Source: Anaerolineales bacterium
GTDB lineage: Bacteria; Chloroflexota; Anaerolineae; Anaerolineales; Villigracilaceae
Reading direction: 5' to 3'
Length of the DNA stretch: 42,113 nt
Assembly: GCA_919902735.1 (NCBI GenBank)
Contig: CAKKRM010000131.1
Coordinates: forward strand, 1 to 42,113
Shown here: piece after piece, positions 9,901 to 17,075 of the stretch
How positions within the stretch are numbered: the stretch's first letter is position 1
Layout of the letters: every line of letters starts with the position of its first letter
The notes under the pieces: model-generated
The model's input: only the letters and a program-made list of their open reading frames with translations
Database searches by the model: none
What the model was told of the DNA's origin: nothing
Position numbers and translations under genes: made by a program

Positions 9901-11087
9901 ATGATCTGAATACGCTCCCCGGCAGGCGTGCGCATATCTGCGGAGACCGCCTGCATCAACCGCGATGCAAGGTTGACCGCGTCGCCGTTGATGGTGTATT
10001 CCCTGCGCTTTTCATTTCCGATCACGCCGCAGAACATGCGCCCCGTGGCAACGCCAACGTAACAAATCAAGCCAAGCTCACGGACTGCGGTAATAATATC
10101 CTGCGCCGCCAATATTCCGCGCAAGGGATCGTCTTCATGCGAGAATGGCGGAAGCCCAAATGCCGCCAGAACCGAAACGCCTTTTTCGTCCACCGCGATT
10201 TTGTTCATACTGCCTTCATAGCGATAGATCGCGCCCTGTAAAATCTGCGCCAATTTCTGCGCCACATCCGTTTCTGTTCCACGGGTCATTTCCGGGATGT
10301 TGATAAAGAGACTCGTGACGCGCCGAAGTTCTGCAAGCCAGTCAGACTGCCCGGCATCGATACGCCTCGCAATCGCTCCGGGGATGTAAGACCTTAATGC
10401 AGGGATGCTGTTATCCCGCAGATTGAAATGCCGCATCGCCTCTCTCGGAACCTGGGAACTGATTCCGCTCAACAGCATTCGCCCCCCTTCGGCTGGAGCG
10501 CCCAACGCATATCCTTTTATGTTTTCCCACGATTCCGCAGAGAGGATGATTTGCCCGGGCTTGAGCGTTTTTTGCGCCGCGCCGATCTGTTCCAGCGCAT
10601 CGCCGGTGATGACCATTTCCCAGCGGTTAAAGACCCCGCCCAGGCCGGTGACCGCAATGATCCCTGTTCCAAGTGCAATGCGAGTGGAAAGGGTGCGCTC
10701 GCCTGCATGGAAATTTTCCAATTTCTTGCGGGCCTCCAGGGCTGTTTGCGCCGCAAGCAGGGTTGCCTTTTCCAGATTGTCGTATTGCCAGACTACCAGC
10801 AGACCGTCGCCTGCGAATTTGATAATATCCCCGCCGTAACTTTTAATGATATTGATCCAGCGCCCATAAAAATCATTCAACACAGCCGAAATATCCTCTG
10901 CGCCGGAAGGTCCCTTTGCCGCAAATTGCTCCGTCAACGCGGTGAACCCGGAAATATCCACAAACAGGACAGCCGCCGAATAGCTCTCCCCAAACGGCTT
11001 GTTTGGGGGAGTTGGATCGGCTTCGATCCTTTTTTGAAGAATGTCCGGAATATAGCTTTTTAGTGTGTCGATCAGGGATAATGACAT
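6987..11087 (-). CDS. Soluble-adenylyl-cyclase-like protein: two cyclase domains, AAA ATPase, TPR region
   Basis: The 1366-residue product has the order of eukaryotic sAC (ADCY10). A class III cyclase domain C1 covers about residues 35-215 and C2 about 250-430. An NTPase with Walker A GEAGFGKSR sits near residue 477, with ALVIEDVHWLDSGSW as Walker B. A long TPR-like helical region runs from about 850 to 1300. C1 keeps both metal-binding Asp (VDISGF, FAGDG) but has TGDALEQIG where Asn and Arg should be. C2 has lost the first Asp (FINIPE) but keeps GDAVNLASR. The halves therefore complement each other to make one active site. It probably makes cAMP from ATP in the cytoplasm. The ATG at 11087 is preferred over an in-frame TTG at 11108; AGG lies 9 nt upstream and a TATAAT at 11130-11135. 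Confidence 0.88.
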   Translation of the reverse strand: MSLSLIDTLKSYIPDILQKRIEADPTPPNKPFGESYSAAVLFVDISGFTALTEQFAAKGPSGAEDISAVLNDFYGRWINIIKSYGGDIIKFAGDGLLVVWQYDNLEKATLLAAQTALEARKKLENFHAGERTLSTRIALGTGIIAVTGLGGVFNRWEMVITGDALEQIGAAQKTLKPGQIILSAESWENIKGYALGAPAEGGRMLLSGISSQVPREAMRHFNLRDNSIPALRSYIPGAIARRIDAGQSDWLAELRRVTSLFINIPEMTRGTETDVAQKLAQILQGAIYRYEGSMNKIAVDEKGVSVLAAFGLPPFSHEDDPLRGILAAQDIITAVRELGLICYVGVATGRMFCGVIGNEKRREYTINGDAVNLASRLMQAVSADMRTPAGERIQIICDTSTYESAKSRVDFITLEPISVRGKSHAVPVFVPQARHAKGKGLALTDMIGREDERFALAEALRALITKESRVVMIEGEAGFGKSRLVEELYRQTDAMNVKVLLGLGEAIEQSTPYHVWKDITQKLFNLDTQESSVEQRLAFETAINKDDDLRERAPLLSAVMPFAIPDNENTINITGDARANAMHQLILERLIQTASQTPTALVIEDVHWLDSGSWALLSLVAQRVAPLLIVITARPMGLVAPMEFMQIRHMAATRYLLLAPLGNLDIETLLCQRLNVEKLPDELVAFIRNKAEGHPFYSEELAYALRDNGFIEIKNNECLITSSAGNLDDLNLPGSLEGVITSRIDKMPPAHQLTLKVASVIGRAFALRELSAIYPIKSELAALPEYLTHLEKQELTILDAPDPESSYLFKHIITQEVAYNLLLFSQRRSLHRAIAEWYEGSFIQDIMMYYPVLAHHWKQADVPHKAVEYLEKSGELAFHNGTYREAIQFFSQALEKSNAASEANVPPLKQAYWLRRMGEAQMGLGDMDPARENFRRAVSLLKRPSPLSSAGIFTGLVTQWFIQNLHRRFPNIFIGRLKEKDKELQEVAHIYTHLGHVNYIKLESLPMLYHTLASLNLSEDGGSMSPARVWSLGSASAILGFIPSHKLAKHYADKALHASSQVDNPRSQIWTNLAVGTYKLGVGEWDASRTALQKAKELALRASDSHLEGNIETVLAGLEYYRGGDFGACLLHYNNLTSQANKSGNHLHLTWATYGISFLHILRGEFELAIQNAKAGESLDPTPINIAHLNSIRAMANWRLGREEDAVKNMANALPILISLPPQVYSLLISYRILSQITFEIWEQGKTFDIPGWRTMAEIQKTIATLQKLLKKFKPAFLMGEPALLHYQGLQKWMEGRRDAALKDWQASAQAARLLSMPWDEANVLREIGRRSEGEARREHLERALAQFTACQAQYDMMDVNKLLEK

Positions 11088-11129
11088 GGATGGGACCTGA
11101 GTCCTCAAACGATAATGGGCGTCTTTTGT

Positions 11130-11135
11130 ATTATA
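11130..11135 (-). promoter_or_regulatory. -10 box of the cyclase-like gene
   Basis: A perfect TATAAT on the minus strand lies in the 66-nt spacer between the thioredoxin lipoprotein gene and the cyclase gene, 42 nt before the ATG. No convincing -35 box is visible. It suggests the cyclase gene has its own promoter. Confidence 0.45.
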
Positions 11136-11153
11136 TCGTAGTAAGAGGCGCTT

Positions 11154-11708
11154 TCATCCACCGTGGAAGAAGGCGTCCATCACCGGGGCAATGTTCACTG
11201 GAATATCCTCGTTCCATGCGCCGCCGTCGATGACGTCGCCTGTCTGCTTTCCCTGTTCATTCAACTTAAAGTAGATTGGTATCGCCTCGAACGAGAAACT
11301 CTCAACCCTGCCATTGTTCCATCCCCATTCATCCACGTCCAGCTTGATGATATACGTCCCGTCGTATGCCTTGAGCATCAGATCGTTTTTAGCTTCCAAA
11401 TGCTGGTTGATCGCCTGGCATGGCGGACACCAGTCTGCATCAAACTCAACCACGGGCAGGAGTCCAGCGGCAATGGCCTTGCCTGCTTCCACAGCCAGCA
11501 TCTCCTCGAGATTCCCATCCTGAGGATGCAGCCGCACTTCCATAAACCCAGTCAACGCGTCATTTGCAGTTCCAGCAGGGGATGCGCCAGTTTGCGGAGC
11601 ATCCGTTGGAGCGGGCAAGGCCGTAGTCGGTTCGGCTTTTTGTGGAGGCAGGATACTGCAAGAGAGGATGAAGACAGTCGCAGCAATAAGTAATATTTTT
11701 TTGTTCAT
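11154..11708 (-). CDS. Thioredoxin-fold lipoprotein with WCPPC active site
   Basis: The 184-residue protein begins with a lipoprotein signal (MNKKILLIAATVFILSC; the Cys of LSC is the likely acylation site). A Pro/Thr/Ala-rich linker runs to about residue 50, then a thioredoxin-like domain. The active site is DADWCPPCQ near residues 89-97, and the cis-Pro region is FEAIPIYF. It should act outside the membrane as a thiol-disulfide reductase or oxidase. It follows the DsbD-alpha-like lipoprotein gene by 12 nt, so the two probably form one redox unit. AAGGGA lies about 7 nt before the ATG. The partner cysteine protein is not identified. Confidence 0.88.
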   Translation of the reverse strand: MNKKILLIAATVFILSCSILPPQKAEPTTALPAPTDAPQTGASPAGTANDALTGFMEVRLHPQDGNLEEMLAVEAGKAIAAGLLPVVEFDADWCPPCQAINQHLEAKNDLMLKAYDGTYIIKLDVDEWGWNNGRVESFSFEAIPIYFKLNEQGKQTGDVIDGGAWNEDIPVNIAPVMDAFFHGG

Positions 11709-11720
11709 TTCTTCCCTTCT

Positions 11721-12239
11721 TTATTGAATTGGAATACGCACAGCAATGATTTGATTCACCACGGGCGCTCTGCAACCCGTGTCATTGCAAGCCATGTACG
11801 TGACGCTGATTTCATCGTCCATCCAGCCCGTATCGGAAGGGAGTGTCACTGGCAGGGTGAGCGTCACCACCCCAGCGGGATAAACCAGTAATTCCTTCGG
11901 TTCAAAATCAGGGAATTGCGCAGCGACGCTTTCCATCAATTCCCCCGCCGCTTTCATCTGGCTGGCCTGTGTCAGCTCAAGAAGAGTCGGCCTGCCAAGT
12001 CCGTCAACCCCATTACGCGGAATATCCTTGCTGTAAAGATGCAAACCATCCGAAGGTACAAAGGCCGCAACAAGGAAACTTGGCCCATCCTTCGGCGTGG
12101 TTAAGTATATTGAAACAGTCACGCTGTTTTTTGTGAAATCGGCGAGCTTCAGCGCCTCATCCTTTGCAGAGCAGGCTGATGCAAGCATGGCCGAAAGAAT
12201 GACCAGAAAAACAGCTTGAAAATATTTATTGCAAGACAT
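11721..12239 (-). CDS. DsbD N-terminal-domain-like lipoprotein
   Basis: The 172-residue product has a lipoprotein signal ending LASAC. The rest resembles the periplasmic alpha domain of DsbD (DsbC/DsbD-like interchange domain). Evidence is an Ig-like beta-rich body with DGLHLYSKDIP and a C-terminal YMACNDTGCRAPV that matches the paired cysteines of DsbD-alpha (YxxCxxxxCxxP). There is no transmembrane electron-transfer domain, so it is a stand-alone alpha-like module. It is immediately upstream of the WCPPC lipoprotein gene, its likely partner. The Met at 12239 is chosen over one at 12260, because it starts a clean signal sequence and avoids overlap with the preceding gene. GGTGGA lies about 10 nt upstream. 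Confidence 0.75.
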   Translation of the reverse strand: MSCNKYFQAVFLVILSAMLASACSAKDEALKLADFTKNSVTVSIYLTTPKDGPSFLVAAFVPSDGLHLYSKDIPRNGVDGLGRPTLLELTQASQMKAAGELMESVAAQFPDFEPKELLVYPAGVVTLTLPVTLPSDTGWMDDEISVTYMACNDTGCRAPVVNQIIAVRIPIQ

Positions 12240-12244
12240 TATGT

Positions 12245-12820
12245 TTATCCACCAAACCACTTTTCATCCAGCGCAGGCCATTCGTCGCTTTGATCTGCCC
12301 GCTGCTCCCAGTTTTCCTTCCCGCTCCACGCTTCGATCTGAATGGTGTAAATCGATGTGGCGCGCAATTCCTTTTCGGTGATCTCGCGGTACTCTTTTCC
12401 TGCGCTCATGGCGGGGAAGTATTTACTGATCAAACCGTACAACAATTTTTTTGCCTCTTCGGCATCGCTGACAATGCGCGCCGTCCCAAAGACAACCACA
12501 CTGCGGAACTGGAGTGAGAATTCCAGCGCTACATTGGATGGCAGCAATTTCCCCAACTCGCTCGCTTCCATGCTGACCTTTGGGTTGGTCTCGATATTCG
12601 AGCGGACTCTTCCCGCAACATTCGAATGAAAGACGATCTGGTGATTTTCCTCATCGTACCAGAATGTGCTTGGGTTAAGAAACGGCTGTCCATCCACCGA
12701 TGTGGCGAAGTGCCCCACTTTGGCTACTTTCAGAAAAGCGCGTATCCAGGTGTCATCCTTTGTCAGGTGCGGCCTGCGTTGAAATGCGGTTGGAGATTGG
12801 TTTTGGTAGTCACGGGGCAT
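12245..12820 (-). CDS. Pyridoxamine 5'-phosphate oxidase-family FMN-binding protein
   Basis: The 191-residue protein has the split-barrel flavin-binding pattern. VGHFATSVDGQPFLNPSTFWYDEENHQIVFHSN at residues about 35-67 matches the PNPOx-like core, followed by VRSNIETNPKVSMEAS and the strand VVVFGTARIVSDAEEA. Such proteins bind FMN or F420 and reduce small molecules; the substrate cannot be told. An in-frame Met at 12844 is possible, but the Met at 12820 (MPRDYQNQ) has an AGAGAA site before it. The gene ends 5 nt before the DsbD-alpha-like lipoprotein start, so the three genes 12820-11154 look like one operon. Confidence 0.82.
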   Translation of the reverse strand: MPRDYQNQSPTAFQRRPHLTKDDTWIRAFLKVAKVGHFATSVDGQPFLNPSTFWYDEENHQIVFHSNVAGRVRSNIETNPKVSMEASELGKLLPSNVALEFSLQFRSVVVFGTARIVSDAEEAKKLLYGLISKYFPAMSAGKEYREITEKELRATSIYTIQIEAWSGKENWEQRADQSDEWPALDEKWFGG

Positions 12821-12881
12821 GGTTTTCTCTTTTCTGGAATCCATCAGCCAGGTGCCTGAAAGGATGCGCTGACGAAGTTAT

Positions 12882-13002
12882 TAGACATTATCGGAAATAA
12901 ATTGGGGACGCTGAAAAACGCTGATTTTTTTCTTTTTTATCAGCGAAATCAGCGTTTTTCAGCGTCCCAAAAATGACTTTGGCTTATTACCGATAAAGTC
13001 TA
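12882..13002. repeat. Nested palindromic element (MITE/REP-like)
   Basis: The inner arms 12905-12927 and 12946-12968 are a perfect 23-bp inverted repeat containing CGCTGAAAAACGCTGAT. The outer arms 12882-12900 and 12984-13002 match at 17 of 19 positions (TAGAC.TTATCGG.AATAA). The right end overlaps the stop codon of the membrane protein gene. A relative of the inner right arm recurs at 41992-42031. Confidence 0.75.
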
Positions 13003-13581
13003 TTGATTATCCACAAGCAGGGATTTGTACCATGCCCATTGTGCAATGTACCCTCCCAAAAGCGCGGCGGCTAATAATGCCCAGCCCCACCATTTAATAT
13101 CTCCAAGAGTCAAAAGAAGAAAATATAGGGAGGCTGCGCTGGTGATGGCGCTCAGCAAAGCCACTTCAAAGGCCATCAAGTTTGCGATGCTGTTCGGCTT
13201 GTCTGTGGCGGGCAGGGTCTTCGCTCTCCACTTGAAAGCGGATTCGATTTCCTGGTTGTGCCTGATGTAAAAATCCTTGATCGTATTCATAGCCTGTGCG
13301 GATTCGTGCCATGCGGCGCGCAGGCGGGCAAGTTGAGCCAGCGTCAACGCGCCAAGGATCGTCAGAATTAAAAACAAACCCGAAAATGCAAGCGTGGCGC
13401 CTTTTAGATCATCCGCTGAAAATAATGAGCCGAGAATGGCTGCCATCAGTGAGCCGACCGTTACAAAATAGAAGGAAGCCACCCGCGAGCGATCTTCGTT
13501 TGCCTGGAAGATGGTATTGGCAATATAGTTGTATTCCGCTTTCAGGATTTCATTTGTATCGAGCTTTGGTTTTACTGGCAT
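13000..13581 (-). CDS. Four-helix membrane protein of unknown function
   Basis: The 193-residue protein has a soluble N-terminus (about 35 residues). Hydrophobic helices lie at about 37-57, 63-83, 137-157 and 163-183. A charged middle section (about 90-130) with NTIKDFYIRHNQEIESAFKWR lies between the helix pairs. I do not recognise the family. The helix-pair, charged-middle, helix-pair layout suggests a cytoplasmic loop domain. The stop codon lies inside the right arm of the nested palindrome 12882-13002. No clear Shine-Dalgarno; GAGAAG is 4-9 nt before the ATG. Confidence 0.7.
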   Translation of the reverse strand: MPVKPKLDTNEILKAEYNYIANTIFQANEDRSRVASFYFVTVGSLMAAILGSLFSADDLKGATLAFSGLFLILTILGALTLAQLARLRAAWHESAQAMNTIKDFYIRHNQEIESAFKWRAKTLPATDKPNSIANLMAFEVALLSAITSAASLYFLLLTLGDIKWWGWALLAAALLGGYIAQWAWYKSLLVDNQ

Positions 13582-13628
13582 AATGCTTCTCCACTGTATG
13601 AGATCGACTGCTCATTGAACAGGCCTAA

Positions 13629-13660
13629 AAAATAATCCCGCTTTTAAACGGGACTATTTT
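13629..13660 (-). terminator. Terminator after the M29 aminopeptidase gene
   Basis: The stem AAAATAATCCCG (13629-13640) with CGGGACTATTTT (13649-13660), one mismatch and an 8-nt loop, is followed by T-rich sequence on the minus strand. It lies just downstream of the aminopeptidase stop at 13686. Confidence 0.75.
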
Positions 13661-13685
13661 GCATTTTGTATTGGTTAATCCCGTT

Positions 13686-14948
13686 TTACGCCTTGAATGC
13701 CCATTCGCCATTCCGCATGACAGGCTCGCGCGTGCCGTCTTTGTTGATGCCATCAATGTCCATTTTAGATGAACCGATCATGAAGTCCACATGGTTGAGG
13801 CTCACGTTGCCACCAGCGGAGATAAACTCCTCGTCTGTTAACTCCTCTCCACCCGTAAGAGTGAAGCGGTAGGCCCTTCCAATCGCAATGTGGCAGGAGG
13901 CGTTCTCATCGAATAGAGTGTTGTAGAAAAGATGTCCACGCTGGCCGATGGGGGAGGAGGCAGGCACGAGCGCCACTTCACCGAGGCGGTGCGAACCTTC
14001 GTCGGTGTCCACCAGTTTTTGCAGGGCGGCTTCGCCCTTCTTTGCATTGACTTTTACAATGCGCCCGTTTTCAAACGTCACCTGGAAATCTTCGATCAAT
14101 GTGCCGCCATAGCTGAGCGGGAAGGTGGCGGTGATCACGCCATCGGCGCGGTTGCGGTCTGGCAGGGTGAAGACTTCCTCGGTGGGCATGTTGGCGGTGA
14201 AGGCAATGCCATTCTGCGCCATGGATTGCGCGCTGATCCAAAGATGCCCATTCGGCAGGCCGAGGGTAAAGTCTGTGCCTGGGGCTTTATAGTGCAGAGC
14301 AGTGTATTGTTTGGCTTGTAAATATTTTGCGCGTTCGCGCAGGACTGCGATGTGTTTTTGCCAGGCGTCAATCGGGTCGGACTGGTCAATGCGGCAGGAT
14401 TCAAAAATCGCTTTCCATAATTTTTCCTGCGCTTTTTCAGCCGAGAGATCGGGGAAAATTTTTCTTGCCCACTCTTCGCCCGCGGCGGCAACCACGCACC
14501 AGTTGATCGCGTTGGTGGTTACCCGCTCACTGACTTTGTTGGCGATATTCAAATGCCTCGTTTGCATCATGCCGACAACTTCAGGGTCGAGGCCGCCGAG
14601 CAGGTCGGGGTTTGAGCCTGCAATCGAAAGCAGGGCATCCCCGTTGTTGACCATGCTCATGATGGCGTCAATCGTGTGGGTGGGGTATTCATCGAAGGAA
14701 TCACGCGGCGCGTATTGCGCGCGCAGGCGCATCATTTCTTCATCGCCCCAGAGAACTTCCACATATTTTGCGCCAACGCCGTAGGCGGCCTTTGCCACTT
14801 CATGCACCAGCGGCGCAAACTGATGCGGCACGCCGCGCGTTGTCATGAGCGTGATGATCAATCGCTGTCCAGCGCGAATATTCAAGCCGACTTTTACAAT
14901 CGCTTCCGCATACTTTGTCAGCATTTCCTGATGAGTATTGTCAGTCAT
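13686..14948 (-). CDS. M29 family metallo-aminopeptidase
   Basis: The 420-residue protein matches thermophilic aminopeptidases of family M29 (AmpS/AmpT type). These are cytoplasmic dinuclear metal enzymes removing N-terminal residues from peptides. Visible are the metal-site segments NMPTEEVFTLPDR (about 249-261), DEGSHRLGEVALV (about 319-331), LFYNTLFDENASCHIAIG (about 344-361) and NHVDFMIGS (about 394-402). Length is typical. GAGGCGAT is 0-8 nt before the ATG, and a TATACT -10-like box is at 14976-14981. A terminator follows. It appears to be monocistronic. Confidence 0.93.
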   Translation of the reverse strand: MTDNTHQEMLTKYAEAIVKVGLNIRAGQRLIITLMTTRGVPHQFAPLVHEVAKAAYGVGAKYVEVLWGDEEMMRLRAQYAPRDSFDEYPTHTIDAIMSMVNNGDALLSIAGSNPDLLGGLDPEVVGMMQTRHLNIANKVSERVTTNAINWCVVAAAGEEWARKIFPDLSAEKAQEKLWKAIFESCRIDQSDPIDAWQKHIAVLRERAKYLQAKQYTALHYKAPGTDFTLGLPNGHLWISAQSMAQNGIAFTANMPTEEVFTLPDRNRADGVITATFPLSYGGTLIEDFQVTFENGRIVKVNAKKGEAALQKLVDTDEGSHRLGEVALVPASSPIGQRGHLFYNTLFDENASCHIAIGRAYRFTLTGGEELTDEEFISAGGNVSLNHVDFMIGSSKMDIDGINKDGTREPVMRNGEWAFKA

Positions 14949-15134
14949 ATCGCCTCGATTAATGGGAATTTTCCAAGTATAGCACGGAGGATTATTTTTC
15001 GCCGCCCATTTTCAATTTGGATAAAAAACATCGCTTCGCCCCCGGCCTGCGGCCTGCCCGCACAACCCAAACAGCATACAACGCTGATGGTTTTTCTCTG
15101 AATGACAGCGTGACTTTCTCACAAAATTCGGGTA

Positions 15135-15159
15135 TATACTGGTAGATGAACAAAGGAGG
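15135..15159 (+). promoter_or_regulatory. -10-like box and strong Shine-Dalgarno of the GNAT-like gene
   Basis: TATACT at 15135-15140 is followed by a near-perfect ribosome binding site AAAGGAGG at 15152-15159, 5 nt before the ATG at 15165. It fixes the start codon. Confidence 0.6.
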
Positions 15160-15164
15160 CGCGC

Positions 15165-16295
15165 ATGGTAACCATCGAAAAAGTGGACACGGAAAATAAG
15201 AAGCAGGTCAGGCGTTTTGTGGAACTGCCGTATCGAATTTATGCGGACTGTCCGCAGTGGGTGCCGCCATTAAATGTGGATGCCTACAACCAGCTCAACC
15301 GCAAAAAGCACCCCTTCCACGAGCACTCGGATGTAGACTTTTTCCTCGCCGTGCGCGATGGGCGCGATGTGGGACGCATCGCCGCCATCGAGAACAAGCC
15401 TTTCAATAAATATCACAGCGAGCAGACCGCAGACTTTTACTTCTATGAATGTGAAAATGACATGGAAGCCGCAACCGCCCTGTTCAACGCCGTATTCGAT
15501 TGGTCAAAAGCGCGCGGATTGGATACCGTCATCGGCCCGAAGGGCATGGGTCCGCTGGATGGGTACGGGGTTTTGGTTTTCGGGCAGGAACACCGTCAGA
15601 CGATGACCATGCTCAATTACAACCACTCCTACTATCCGTCACTGGTGGAGGCGCAGGGTTTTGTCAAAGAGGTGGATTTTGTCTCGTGTTATCTTCCCGC
15701 AGACAAGTTCCAAATTCCTGAGAGGGTCAGGCGCATTACCGAGCGGGTGATGGAGCGCGGGCATCTTGAAATAAAAATATTCAAAAATAAAAAAGAATTA
15801 TTGCAATGGGCAGATCAGATCGGAACTGCCTACAACAATGCCTTTGTGCATAACTGGGAATACTATCCGCTTTCACAGCGCGAGATCGATTTCGTGGTTG
15901 AAAATATCATGACGATTGCAGACCATCGACTGATCAAGATCATCACGCATGACGATGATGTGGTTGGATTTTTATTCGCCTTCCATGATGTGTCTGCCGC
16001 GCTGCAACGCGCAAAAGGAAAGTTGTTTCCGTTCGGGCTGATCGACATTCTGCTGGAAATGCGCCGCACGAACATGGTCTCTGTCAACGGCATAGGCATC
16101 CTGCCTGAACATCAGGGACATGGCGGCAATGCCCTGCTTTATTATGCGATGGGCAACACCCTGCTGGAGTTCGGCCAATTTGTGCATGTGGAAATGACCC
16201 AGGTTGCCGAAACCACCGAACAAATGCGCGCGGATTTGAAGAATCTGAACGGCGTGGAATACAAGAATAACCGAGTGTATCGGAAGAAAATCTAA
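15165..16295 (+). CDS. GNAT-superfamily-like protein (YghO-type)
   Basis: The 376-residue protein resembles large GNAT-fold proteins of the YghO group. The N-terminus has YRIYADCPQWVPPL at about residues 23-36. A first half has DFFLAVRDGRDVGRIAAIENK, a typical GNAT beta-strand pair. A second half has VVGFLFAFHDVS and NGIGILPEHQGHGGNALLYYAMG at about 310-330, where the acetyl-CoA pyrophosphate loop usually lies (QGHGGNALL). The reaction and substrate are unknown. It has a very strong Shine-Dalgarno. A 7-bp repeat array follows it. Confidence 0.72.
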   Translation: MVTIEKVDTENKKQVRRFVELPYRIYADCPQWVPPLNVDAYNQLNRKKHPFHEHSDVDFFLAVRDGRDVGRIAAIENKPFNKYHSEQTADFYFYECENDMEAATALFNAVFDWSKARGLDTVIGPKGMGPLDGYGVLVFGQEHRQTMTMLNYNHSYYPSLVEAQGFVKEVDFVSCYLPADKFQIPERVRRITERVMERGHLEIKIFKNKKELLQWADQIGTAYNNAFVHNWEYYPLSQREIDFVVENIMTIADHRLIKIITHDDDVVGFLFAFHDVSAALQRAKGKLFPFGLIDILLEMRRTNMVSVNGIGILPEHQGHGGNALLYYAMGNTLLEFGQFVHVEMTQVAETTEQMRADLKNLNGVEYKNNRVYRKKI

Positions 16296-16305
16296 TTGGT
16301 TGAAC

Positions 16306-16411
16306 GTTGAAGGTTCAAGGCTGAAAGCTGCTGTCCGCAACCTCCAACCTTCAACCTTCAACCTTCAACCTTAAACCTTCAACCTTAAACCTCCAACCTT
16401 AAACCTCCAAC
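16306..16411. repeat. 7-bp tandem repeat (AACCTTM), 10 units, with inverted lead
   Basis: Ten contiguous 7-bp units run from 16339 to 16408: AACCTCC, AACCTTC and AACCTTA variants. The inverted copy GTTGAAGGTT at 16306-16315 can pair with the array. It fills the spacer between the GNAT-like gene and the small membrane protein gene, ending 10 nt before that gene's start and next to its Shine-Dalgarno (CAGGAG). Confidence 0.9.
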
Positions 16412-16421
16412 AGGAGTCCCC

Positions 16422-16946
16422 ATGAAGCGCCCGCTTGAATTTATCCCGCAAAACCTGCGAAAGCCTATGTTTTATTTCTTCTTCGTTTTTACGATTGTAA
16501 TCTTTGGTGTCTTCCGCCTGTTGGATGCGCCGCTGCACACATCCGCTGCGCCAAAGGGGATTGTCTCTTTTGAACTTGCCCGCACGGTGGATGCTTCGCA
16601 GGCGATGATCAATTCCTGGGATTCAAATGCCCGCCTCTTCGCCGCCTTTGGGTTGGGGTTTGACTACCTGTTTATGTTTGTCTACGCCCTGGCCTTGTTG
16701 CTTGGACTGTTACTGGCTGGCAACGAAAAAGCGAATTGGTATCGCGCCTTAACTATTTGGCTGGGCTGGGGCGCATTTGCCGCCGCGTTTTTTGACATGG
16801 TGGAAAATTATGCTCTCTGGCGCATCCTCACAGGGAGCCTTGATCCATCATTCCCGCAGATCGCCTGGCTGTGCGCAACAGTAAAATTCACTCTGTTGAT
16901 TGCAGGCATTCTCACCGCCCTTGCAGGCAAAGCCGTAAAAAGATAA
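16422..16946 (+). CDS. Four-helix membrane protein of unknown function
   Basis: The 174-residue protein has hydrophobic helices at about residues 16-34, 70-95, 103-123 and 142-168. An extracytoplasmic-looking loop (about 38-66) follows the first helix. Asp and Glu sit inside the third helix region (FFDMVENYALW), which is unusual for a simple anchor. I recognise no family. It has an AGGAG Shine-Dalgarno. Two different 7-bp tandem repeats bracket it closely. Confidence 0.72.
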   Translation: MKRPLEFIPQNLRKPMFYFFFVFTIVIFGVFRLLDAPLHTSAAPKGIVSFELARTVDASQAMINSWDSNARLFAAFGLGFDYLFMFVYALALLLGLLLAGNEKANWYRALTIWLGWGAFAAAFFDMVENYALWRILTGSLDPSFPQIAWLCATVKFTLLIAGILTALAGKAVKR

Positions 16947-16979
16947 AAAAACAAGCAGATGTTTTCTCATCCACCTGTC

Positions 16980-17056
16980 ACTGACCACTGACCACTGACA
17001 ACTGATCACTGACAACTGATCACTGACAACTGACCACTGATCACTGACCACTGACT
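16980..17056. repeat. 7-bp tandem repeat (ACTGAYM), 11 units
   Basis: Eleven contiguous 7-bp units (ACTGACC, ACTGACA, ACTGATC and a last ACTGACT) run without interruption in the spacer between the convergent membrane protein and sensor kinase genes. The unit differs from the array at 16339 but has the same length. Confidence 0.92.
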
Positions 17057-17075
17057 GCTGTTCACTTTTTACTCG

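Noticed and set aside
16339-17056. 7-bp arrays as CRISPR
   Set aside because: Units are 7 bp and contiguous, with no unique spacers and no cas genes.
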